Source of the DNA: Clostridium ragsdalei P11
GTDB taxonomy: Bacteria > Bacillota > Clostridia > Clostridiales > Clostridiaceae
DNA: 64,000 bases
Reading direction: 5' to 3'
Assembly (NCBI RefSeq): GCF_001675165.1
Contig: NZ_LROS01000014.1
Coordinates: forward strand, 1 to 64,000
How positions within the stretch are numbered: the first letter of the stretch is position 1; each line of letters begins with the position of its first letter. The notes beneath the pieces are model-generated. The model was not told where the DNA came from. It saw nothing but the letters and a program-made list of their open reading frames with translations, and made no database searches. The position numbers and the translations under genes are program-made. This document shows, piece by piece, positions 57,030 through 64,000 of the stretch.

Positions 57030-57938
57030 ATGGAAAAAGTTAATACAAGTAATAAAAGTATTAGTATGAATACATTAATTAACACCATGTCAATATTTGA
57101 GACATTGTATGACGTAATTAGGGTAGTAAACCCAGTAAAAAAACAATTACTAGATTTAAAGTTAAACAAGATTAATGAACTGGAATCTTCTTGTTATAAT
57201 CTTTGGAGGATGGGAAAAGTATGTAGTAATTGTGTTTCTGCTAGAGCTTATAATGAAAAAGAAACTTTTGTAAAAATAGAGTACACTGGCAAAAAAGTCT
57301 ATATGATCACTGCTATACCAGTTGAAATTGATGGTTTACCAGTAGTTCTTGAACTTCTCAAGGATATAACTAAAAGTGGAGTTATAGAAAATATAGAAAA
57401 TAAAGATAGCGACACTATACGTCATGCAGTAAATCATATAAATGAACTAATAGTACTAGATCCTCTTACACAAATCTTTAATAAACGATTTATATATGAA
57501 AGACTTCCAGCTGACATAATAAATAGCTTATTAAACAATAAGCCATTGTCATTAATAATGGCAGACATAGATTTTTTCAAGAAAGTAAATGACATTTATG
57601 GACATGTAGCTGGAGATGAAGTCCTTAAAGTGGTTGCTTCTATACTTAGTGGTTCTGTGAGAAAAGATGTGGATTGGACAGCTCGCTATGGTGGAGAAGA
57701 ATTTATAATCTGCTTAAAAAATGCCAGTGAAGATACAGCAGTAAAAATTGCTGAAAAAATGAGAAAAGCAATAGAAAATACTATAATAAATTATGAAGAT
57801 TCCTCTATAAAAGTCACTGCAAGCTTTGGTGTTAAAACATTATTTCAAGAGAACCTTAATGAAGAAGATCTAATAAAAGAAGTAGATAAAAAATTATACG
57901 AAGCTAAAAATTCTGGAAGAAATAAGGTAATAGCATAG
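57030..57938 (+). CDS. Soluble diguanylate cyclase
   Basis: This 302-aa protein has a PAS-like N-terminus (about 15-125) with a Cys pair ('GKVCSNCVSA') and a GGDEF domain with an active 'GGEEF' (221-225) and 'DIYGHVAGDE'. No membrane segment. The Cys pair could bind a metal or respond to redox; that is inference. GGGGG precedes the ATG. Confidence 0.92.
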   Translation: MEKVNTSNKSISMNTLINTMSIFETLYDVIRVVNPVKKQLLDLKLNKINELESSCYNLWRMGKVCSNCVSARAYNEKETFVKIEYTGKKVYMITAIPVEIDGLPVVLELLKDITKSGVIENIENKDSDTIRHAVNHINELIVLDPLTQIFNKRFIYERLPADIINSLLNNKPLSLIMADIDFFKKVNDIYGHVAGDEVLKVVASILSGSVRKDVDWTARYGGEEFIICLKNASEDTAVKIAEKMRKAIENTIINYEDSSIKVTASFGVKTLFQENLNEEDLIKEVDKKLYEAKNSGRNKVIA

Positions 57939-57979
57939 CAAAAAGGGACTGGTGAGAAGTTCCTTTTTTAGCTTCTTTA

Positions 57980-58008
57980 TTGACAAATACCTACCTACAT
58001 GGTATAAC
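57980..58008 (+). promoter_or_regulatory. Promoter of the AbrB-type gene
   Basis: TTGACA (57980-57985) and TATAAC (58003-58008) with a 17-nt spacer form a near-consensus sigma-A promoter, about 62 nt before the start codon. A direct repeat begins at its -10. Confidence 0.75.
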
Positions 58009-58042
58009 AAGTAATACTAATTGTATAACTTGTAAAAGTATT
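58003..58042. promoter_or_regulatory. 21-bp direct repeat over the promoter
   Basis: TATAACAAGTAATACTAAT (58003-58021) and TATAACTTGTAAAAGTATT (58024-58042) repeat with a 21-bp period, two turns of the helix. The first overlaps the -10. It could be an operator, perhaps for the AbrB-type protein itself. Confidence 0.55.
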
Positions 58043-58069
58043 ATAAATCCTGAAAAAGAGGTATGATCT

Positions 58070-58297
58070 ATGAGTATGAAGGTTCCAGAAGGGAAATTTA
58101 TTAGTACTGTAAAAGTTGGTGAAAAAGGTCAAATTGTAATTCCTAAAGGAGCAAGAGATTTATTTGATATAAATCCTGGTGACACGTTACTCTTACTTGC
58201 AGATAAAGAACAAGGAATTGCAATTGTACAAAATGATGGCTTTTTAGATTTTGCCAATGCTATTTTTGAAGCACAAAAAAAAAACAGAGGAAAGTGA
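58070..58297 (+). CDS. AbrB/SpoVT-family transcriptional regulator
   Basis: This 75-aa protein is a SpoVT-AbrB swapped-hairpin DNA-binding domain ('VGEKGQIVIPKGARDLFDIN', 'PGDTLLLLAD'). Such proteins are transition-state regulators or toxin-antitoxin antitoxins; no toxin gene adjoins. AGAGGT precedes the ATG. The repeated operator-like sequence upstream suggests autoregulation. Confidence 0.88.
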   Translation: MSMKVPEGKFISTVKVGEKGQIVIPKGARDLFDINPGDTLLLLADKEQGIAIVQNDGFLDFANAIFEAQKKNRGK

Positions 58298-58411
58298 TTA
58301 ATAATTGAACCTCAATAATATGACAATTTATGTGTCATGTATAAATAATTTTATTCTGCACATAATATTGTATGAATTCAACATTAGCCTTCTTCGATTA
58401 ATTTTTTTTTT

Positions 58412-58442
58412 ACCAGGGATATTTTAAATCCCTGGTTTTTTT
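58412..58442 (+). terminator. Intrinsic terminator
   Basis: ACCAGGGAT pairs with ATCCCTGGT and is followed by a run of T. It ends rightward transcription of the AbrB-type gene. Confidence 0.85.
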
Positions 58443-58529
58443 AATTATCCTTTAAAAAACTTTCAAATAAAATATACAATTTCTTTTTTGCTTTTCACAT
58501 AAAGCTCATATAAACTGCAGGCTGATAAT

Positions 58530-61500
58530 TTAAATTACATCAAAAAAGCTTATTTGATCACTTTCTGGAAGACCTTTTAAACAGCCAAATTTTTTAAGTA
58601 AATCTACAGCAGAATTCCCGATTTTAGCACGTTTCTTTACATCCTCTATAGAGCTAAATGTCTCTTCTCGTGCTGCACTAAATATACTTTCTGCTGCGAT
58701 ATTTCCCATGCCAGATATACTATTTATAGGCGGCCTTAAGCCATCTTCCTCTACTAGGAACTTGGTAGCATGAGATTTATATAAATCAATTGGTAAGAAT
58801 TTAAATCCCCTCTCATACATTTCCAAAACTATCTCTAAGTCATCATACATATCCTTATCCTTAGGAGTAGCCTGATTCCCCATAATTTGAATTTCTCGCA
58901 TCTTTTCTATAACCTTTTCTTTTCCAAATATCATAAATTCACTGTCAAAGGCCTTTGCCCTAATAGTAAAATATGCTGCATAATAAGCCTTTGGTATGTG
59001 AACCTTAAACCAGGCTATTCTAAATGCCATCATTACATAAGCTGCGGCATGAGCTTTAGGGAACATATATTTTATCTTTTTACAGGAGTCTATATACCAT
59101 TCCGGTACTTTATGTTCTCTCATTAAAGCTTCATACTCTGCCCATTTTTCAGGCTGTTTCGATACTTTTCCTTTACGTACCAGCTCCATTATCTTAAAGG
59201 CACTATTTGGCGGCAGACCTTTTTTGATAAGATAAATCATAATATCATCCCTGGTACATATTGCCTCACTTAATGTAACTATTCCCCCATCAATTAAGTC
59301 CTTTGCATTTCCAAGCCACACATCGGTACCATGGGAAAGTCCTGATATACATATTAAATCTGAAAATGCTTTTGGCATTGTATCTACAAGCATTCCCCTT
59401 ACGAACTTAGTACCAAATTCAGGAATACCAAAGGTTCCTACCTTAGAATTTATTTGTTCCGGTGTTACCCCAAGAGCTTCTGTAGATGAAAATATAGACA
59501 TAGTTTCCTTATCATCCATAGGTATCTCATGAGGATTTATTCCAGTTATATCCTGCAGCATTCTTATAACTGTCGGATCATCGTGTCCAAGTATATCAAG
59601 TTTCAATAAGTTCTGGTCAATAGAGTGATAATCAAAATGTGTGGTTATAATATCTGAATTAGGATCGTCTGCAGGATGCTGTACAGGACAAAATTCAAAA
59701 ATTTCGCGTCCCTTTGGCACAACTATAATTCCTCCAGGATGCTGTCCAGTGGTCCTTTTTATACCTGTACAACCTGCTGAGATTCTGGTTATTTCTGCCT
59801 TGTTTACTGGAATATTCTTTTCATCAAAGTACTTTTTTACGTATCCGAAAGCTGTCTTTTCTGCTATGGTACCTATAGTTCCAGCTTTAAAGGTTGTGCC
59901 CTTTCCAAAGATAACCTCTGTATATTTATGAGCCTTTGCCTGATATTCTCCTGAAAAATTTAAATCTATATCTGGCTCTTTATCTCCATTAAAGCCTAAA
60001 AAGGTTTCAAAAGGTATATCTATACCGTCCTTAGCTAACTTTTCTCCACAAACAGGACATACTTTATCCGGTAAATCAAACCCATTTTTAACACCGTAAT
60101 CTGAAAAGTCCGAATACTTGCATTTAGGACACCTATAATGGGGTGGCAGGGAATTTACTTCCGTTATACCAGTCATATTTGCTACAAAAGAGGAACCAAC
60201 AGATCCCCTAGAACCTACTAGGTAGCCATCTTCATTTGATTTCCATACTAGCTTTTGAGCAATAATATACATTACAGAAAATCCATTTTTTATAATAGAT
60301 TCCAGCTCCCTATCCAGCCTGGACTGAACAATTTCTGGAAGTGGATCTCCATACAGCTCATGAGCCTTTTTATACGCAATGTCCTTAATAGTCTGTTCAC
60401 AGCCATCTATATGAGGTGGACATTTCTCCGGCGAAATAGGGCTAATTGGATCACACATATCTGATATCTTATTGGTATTTGTAACTACCACCTCATAGGC
60501 CTTTTCTTTTCCCAAATATGAAAATTCCTCAAGCATCTCCTCTGTAGTTTTTAAATACAATGGAGCCTGATTATCTGCATCCTTAAATCCCTGTCCTGCT
60601 TCTAGTATACGTCTGTATATCTCATCTTCCGGATCCATGAAGTGAACATCTCCTGTAGCAACTACAAGTTTATTTAATTTTTCTCCTAGGGCTACAATTT
60701 TTTTATTAATTTCCTCTAGATATTCTTTACCAGGTACCTGCTCTGTCCTTACTAAATAATCATTATTTCCTAGAGGCTGAATCTCCAAATAATCGTATCC
60801 TTTTGCTAATTCTTCAATTTCTTCATCGGATTTTCCAAGTAGTATTGCTTGATACAACTCTCCTTCACTGCAGGCACTACCAAGGATTAAGCCCTCAGAA
60901 TATTTTTTATACATGCTCTTTAATATACGAGGTTTTTTATAAAAATAATCCAAATGAGAATAAGATACCAGCTTATATAAATTTTTTAATCCCACATAAT
61001 CCTTTGCGAGTATTATTGCATGGTAAGTTTTAAGCTTTTTATATTCTTCCTTTTTAGCTGCCTCATCACGCCCGTATACATCTATATCTTTAAGTTCTTC
61101 TGCTCCCCTTTCTTTTAGCTTTTCAATCATTACATTAAACACTTTAACAGTAGTTGCCACATCGTCCAAAGCTCTATGGGCAACTTCCACCTTTATACCA
61201 AGGTTTTTAGCAATCCTCCCTAATTTATAGGTTTTAAAATCAGGAAAGATCTCCTGTGCTAAGGACAAGGTATCTACATATGTAAAATCAAAATCACAAC
61301 CTAAAATTCTTGCATTATGCTTTAAGAATCCAACATCAAATTCAGCATTATGTGCAACCAAAACGCTATCCTTAATAAAATCCAACATTTTAGGGAATAC
61401 CTGTTCTATGGTTTCTGCATTTCTCACCATATCATCAGTTATATTTGTAACCTCTACAACTCTTAATGGAATTGACTTTTCAGGGTTTACAAAACAGCTG

Positions 61501-62879
61501 AAAGTGTCTATTACCTTTCCATCCTTGATTTTCATGATTCCTATTTCAGTAATTTTTTCTGTTACTGGCGAAAATCCTGTGGTTTCCAAATCCAATACGC
61601 AATAGGTAGTATCAATACTCTGTCCCTTAGGATTTACTACAGATGGCTTTTTATCCGGCGCCAGATATGCCTCAACTCCATATATAATCTTCATATCTGG
61701 ATTATCTCTTCCTAAAAGTTTATGTGCTTCAGGAAAAGCCTGAACTACTCCATGATCTGTTATAGCAATTGATTTCATTCCCCAGCTCATAGCTCTTTTA
61801 ATTAAGTCAGTAGCACTAGTCATGGCATCCATCTGGCTCATTTGGGTATGCATATGAAGTTCTACCCTCTTCACCTCAGATTTATCTTGTCTCTGAACTT
61901 TTTTCATGCCTTCTGTTTCAATTATAGTATTAGCAATAATCTCAATTTCCTGAGAAAACTTGCTATAACCTGAATTTCCAGAAAGTCTAATACCCTTAGC
62001 ATTTTTAAGTCTGGATAATACCTCACTGTCTTCACCAGGTTTGCAAAATACCTTACAGGTCATTGAACTTGAACCATCATATAAATCAAAAGAAATCAAT
62101 ATTTTTCCGCTTCGGAGTTCCTTTGATTCCATGTTGGATATTTCTCCCTGTATAGCTATTCTACCCTCATCTGGTGTAATGTCAGTAATTTTTACTACAG
62201 GCTCTCTAATACTACTACTTCTGCCTAATATCAAGAATGGATTATTAGTCTTTTTCCTATGAGTTTCTGTTTTCATTTCCTGATTTTTTTCTAAAGGCTT
62301 ATTGGGCAATTTAGAAACATTATTGCTTCGTATACTATTAATTTCCTTCTTAATAAACAGCATTTCACTTTCACGTTTATCCTCTTCAAACTTTATTAAT
62401 TCTTTACTTCCTAATTTATCAACAAAGTTTATTTTATATTCTGTACCGTACATGCTTTTTATAGCCTTAGAGATCTTTTTATCATAATTCATAGATTTTA
62501 AAAATTCTGATACTGAAATTTTTAAATTAAAATTTATGGTATTTTCATTCACTTCATATTCACTATTATTTAAGAGTACTGCTCTCAAAGCAGGATGCTT
62601 ATCTGCTACCAAAAATATAATATTTTTCAATTCATCTTCTATGGGTTTTTTATCCGTATCTTCAGCATACTTTACCGCAATTTTAGAATTCTTTAGTGAA
62701 AATCTTTCTCTTATAAATTTATTAAGGCGCTGGATTTCTTTTATTTCAATATACTTATCTGAGTTAATTTTCATTTCTAAAGTTTTAGTTTTTTTACTTA
62801 AGGCTACAGATTCTACAATGGCAGCACTTATGTTACCTTCTGTTTCATAATCACTAAAAATTTCATTTATTCTTTTCAT
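58530..62879 (-). CDS. polC: DNA polymerase III alpha subunit, PolC-type
   Basis: This protein of about 1449 aa is the Gram-positive replicative polymerase. It has an N-terminal domain, an OB fold, a PHP domain ('VELHMHTQMSQMDA') split by a DnaQ-like exonuclease ('CVLDLETTGFSP'), a zinc finger ('CPKCKYSDF' and 'CPVCG'), and the polymerase core ('PDIDLNFSGEYQ'). All motifs look intact. The ATG at 62879 is preferred because it gives the usual PolC start; upstream in-frame codons add an unlikely hydrophobic tail. No neighbours of known replication genes. Confidence 0.97.
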   Translation of the reverse strand: MKRINEIFSDYETEGNISAAIVESVALSKKTKTLEMKINSDKYIEIKEIQRLNKFIRERFSLKNSKIAVKYAEDTDKKPIEDELKNIIFLVADKHPALRAVLLNNSEYEVNENTINFNLKISVSEFLKSMNYDKKISKAIKSMYGTEYKINFVDKLGSKELIKFEEDKRESEMLFIKKEINSIRSNNVSKLPNKPLEKNQEMKTETHRKKTNNPFLILGRSSSIREPVVKITDITPDEGRIAIQGEISNMESKELRSGKILISFDLYDGSSSMTCKVFCKPGEDSEVLSRLKNAKGIRLSGNSGYSKFSQEIEIIANTIIETEGMKKVQRQDKSEVKRVELHMHTQMSQMDAMTSATDLIKRAMSWGMKSIAITDHGVVQAFPEAHKLLGRDNPDMKIIYGVEAYLAPDKKPSVVNPKGQSIDTTYCVLDLETTGFSPVTEKITEIGIMKIKDGKVIDTFSCFVNPEKSIPLRVVEVTNITDDMVRNAETIEQVFPKMLDFIKDSVLVAHNAEFDVGFLKHNARILGCDFDFTYVDTLSLAQEIFPDFKTYKLGRIAKNLGIKVEVAHRALDDVATTVKVFNVMIEKLKERGAEELKDIDVYGRDEAAKKEEYKKLKTYHAIILAKDYVGLKNLYKLVSYSHLDYFYKKPRILKSMYKKYSEGLILGSACSEGELYQAILLGKSDEEIEELAKGYDYLEIQPLGNNDYLVRTEQVPGKEYLEEINKKIVALGEKLNKLVVATGDVHFMDPEDEIYRRILEAGQGFKDADNQAPLYLKTTEEMLEEFSYLGKEKAYEVVVTNTNKISDMCDPISPISPEKCPPHIDGCEQTIKDIAYKKAHELYGDPLPEIVQSRLDRELESIIKNGFSVMYIIAQKLVWKSNEDGYLVGSRGSVGSSFVANMTGITEVNSLPPHYRCPKCKYSDFSDYGVKNGFDLPDKVCPVCGEKLAKDGIDIPFETFLGFNGDKEPDIDLNFSGEYQAKAHKYTEVIFGKGTTFKAGTIGTIAEKTAFGYVKKYFDEKNIPVNKAEITRISAGCTGIKRTTGQHPGGIIVVPKGREIFEFCPVQHPADDPNSDIITTHFDYHSIDQNLLKLDILGHDDPTVIRMLQDITGINPHEIPMDDKETMSIFSSTEALGVTPEQINSKVGTFGIPEFGTKFVRGMLVDTMPKAFSDLICISGLSHGTDVWLGNAKDLIDGGIVTLSEAICTRDDIMIYLIKKGLPPNSAFKIMELVRKGKVSKQPEKWAEYEALMREHKVPEWYIDSCKKIKYMFPKAHAAAYVMMAFRIAWFKVHIPKAYYAAYFTIRAKAFDSEFMIFGKEKVIEKMREIQIMGNQATPKDKDMYDDLEIVLEMYERGFKFLPIDLYKSHATKFLVEEDGLRPPINSISGMGNIAAESIFSAAREETFSSIEDVKKRAKIGNSAVDLLKKFGCLKGLPESDQISFFDVI

Positions 62880-63168
62880 ATTACTTTTTAACCTTCTCCC
62901 CAAAATTTTTAGTATGCTACTATTATATAGGATAATCTTATACATTGTCATGTAGGGAAAAAGTGTATATAACACCGTTTATCCATTTTCACTACTTTCT
63001 TGCAATTATATTATATCCTATCTAAATAGGAATTTATCATAATTTTATTGTTCCTTTCATCAAAATAAACTTACCTCAGAATTATGATAAGCTTAAAATA
63101 TCTTCAATATGATATAATATCTACAATAGAATTATGTTTATATTAAAGATTAGTGAGGAGAAATACTA

Positions 63169-63831
63169 ATGGTAAATATGTTGTTTAGCTTATATAATTT
63201 TAATGATACTTGGGCAAAAGATGCAGTATCAAAATATATAAATTGTAGTAATAAGGTTCTAATAATCCCATTTTCTTTTGGTGAAAACATAAAGAACAAT
63301 GTGGATTGGCAGAATGAGTTTGGCAAAGATAATGGGGATCATTACAAAGCTATCATAAAACCTTTTTTAAGCTATGGAATCAAAAATAAAAATATAAACT
63401 GCATAAATTATTTTGAAGACACAAAAGAAAATGCAAAAAATAAAATAAAAAGTAGTGATATACTATTTTTCACTGGAGGTCTGCCTGATAAAATGATGTG
63501 CCGTTTAAAAGAATTTGATTTAATAAATGAAATTGAAAACTTTACTGGAACAATTATTGGCAGTAGTGCTGGAGCAATGATTCAGATAAAAGAGTATCAT
63601 ATCACTCCCGATGAAGATTACGACACATTCTCATATAATGAAGGATTAAATTTCATCAAAGATTTTGACATTGAAGTTCATTATAAAGAAACAGAAATAC
63701 AAAAAAACTATATAAAGAAAGTACTAAATGAAAAAACAGATACAGTATATGCTATTAAAAATACCGGCGGAATAATTGTTGATAATAATTCTATTAAATT
63801 ATTGGGAGACACGCAGACATTTAGTAGATAA
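63169..63831 (+). CDS. Peptidase S51 family protein
   Basis: This 220-aa protein has the S51 nucleophile elbow 'GSSAGAM' and an upstream 'FTGGLPDKM'. The family includes dipeptidase E and cyanophycinase. The substrate is unknown. GAGGAG precedes the ATG. It is divergent from polC. Confidence 0.85.
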   Translation: MVNMLFSLYNFNDTWAKDAVSKYINCSNKVLIIPFSFGENIKNNVDWQNEFGKDNGDHYKAIIKPFLSYGIKNKNINCINYFEDTKENAKNKIKSSDILFFTGGLPDKMMCRLKEFDLINEIENFTGTIIGSSAGAMIQIKEYHITPDEDYDTFSYNEGLNFIKDFDIEVHYKETEIQKNYIKKVLNEKTDTVYAIKNTGGIIVDNNSIKLLGDTQTFSR

Positions 63832-63868
63832 TTTATAGAATATTCAAAAAACGATATAAGCAAAATAA

Positions 63869-63888
63869 GCATCCTAAATGACGGATGC
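63869..63888. terminator. Candidate terminator hairpin
   Basis: GCATCC pairs with GGATGC across an 8-nt loop with a short T-rich tail. It follows the S51 peptidase gene. Confidence 0.5.
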
Positions 63889-64000
63889 CTATTTCACGCT
63901 AAATTTTAAGGGGTACAATTTAATATACTATCTGGTGGCAGTTACATTTAAGATTAGTGTGCCCTGCAACCACAGACACATGTTGTAATTATAATTACTT

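Noticed and set aside
58070-58297. MazE-type antitoxin of a toxin-antitoxin pair
   Set aside because: No toxin frame adjoins; the next feature downstream is a terminator.

Overview
The window is low-GC DNA from an anaerobic Firmicute, most likely a Clostridium. The evidence is the AT-rich codon use, strong AGGAGG-type ribosome binding sites with occasional GTG and TTG starts, a PolC-type replicative polymerase, T-tailed terminators, a DinR/LexA-type SOS box, and the signalling genes typical of soil and acetogenic clostridia. I cannot fix the species from sequence alone. No tRNA, rRNA, CRISPR array or complete insertion sequence is visible.

Layout. 0-6.3 kb: a YheO-type regulator, a GH25 lysozyme, and a signalling cluster (CheY-like receiver, hybrid histidine kinase with HPt, HD-GYP phosphodiesterase). 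6.9-12.5 kb: a Dph6-like ATPase, then a BceAB-like ABC transporter with its own two-component system. 12.7-15.3 kb: small hypothetical genes. 15.4-18.4 kb: an AgrCA-like pair and a divergent esterase. 18.7-27.6 kb: an ethanolamine locus (eutC, eutB, eutA, sensor kinase eutW, ANTAR antiterminator eutV) divergent from an acetamidase/formamidase-family gene and an APC permease. 27.7-32.4 kb: a cobalt/nickel permease flanked by fragments of the esterase gene, then a DUF362 protein and an acetoacetate-decarboxylase-like protein. 32.6-34.7 kb: a radical SAM/DUF4130 DNA-repair pair under an SOS box. 34.7-40 kb: LysR, MFS exporter, 8-oxoguanine-deaminase-like amidohydrolase, diguanylate cyclase. 40-50 kb: aldo-keto reductase, chemoreceptors, a TPP-riboswitch-controlled Thi4, acetyltransferase, SerA, alpha/beta hydrolase and APC permease. 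50.2-58.3 kb: an alarmone synthetase with a two-component system, GGDEF/EAL proteins, a tandem GlcG lipoprotein and an AbrB-type regulator. 58.5-63.8 kb: polC and an S51 peptidase.

The best-supported system is the ethanolamine regulon. Three leader regions (before eutA, between eutA and eutB, and before the acetamidase gene) each have the EutV-type arrangement: two hairpins with six-base loops carrying A at position 1 and G at position 4, 43-48 nt apart, the second overlapping the 5' arm of an intrinsic terminator. EutW/EutV encoded between them can therefore be expected to antiterminate both operons. This links an amide hydrolase and a permease to ethanolamine ammonia-lyase. No microcompartment shell genes are present in the window.

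Other notable items are an SOS box placed on the -35 element of the radical SAM/DUF4130 operon; a dispersed repeat family of about 50 bp that resembles the right end of IS200/IS605-type elements; relics of two resident genes (esterase and DUF4130) copied elsewhere in the window; and an unusual density of c-di-GMP and two-component signalling genes.
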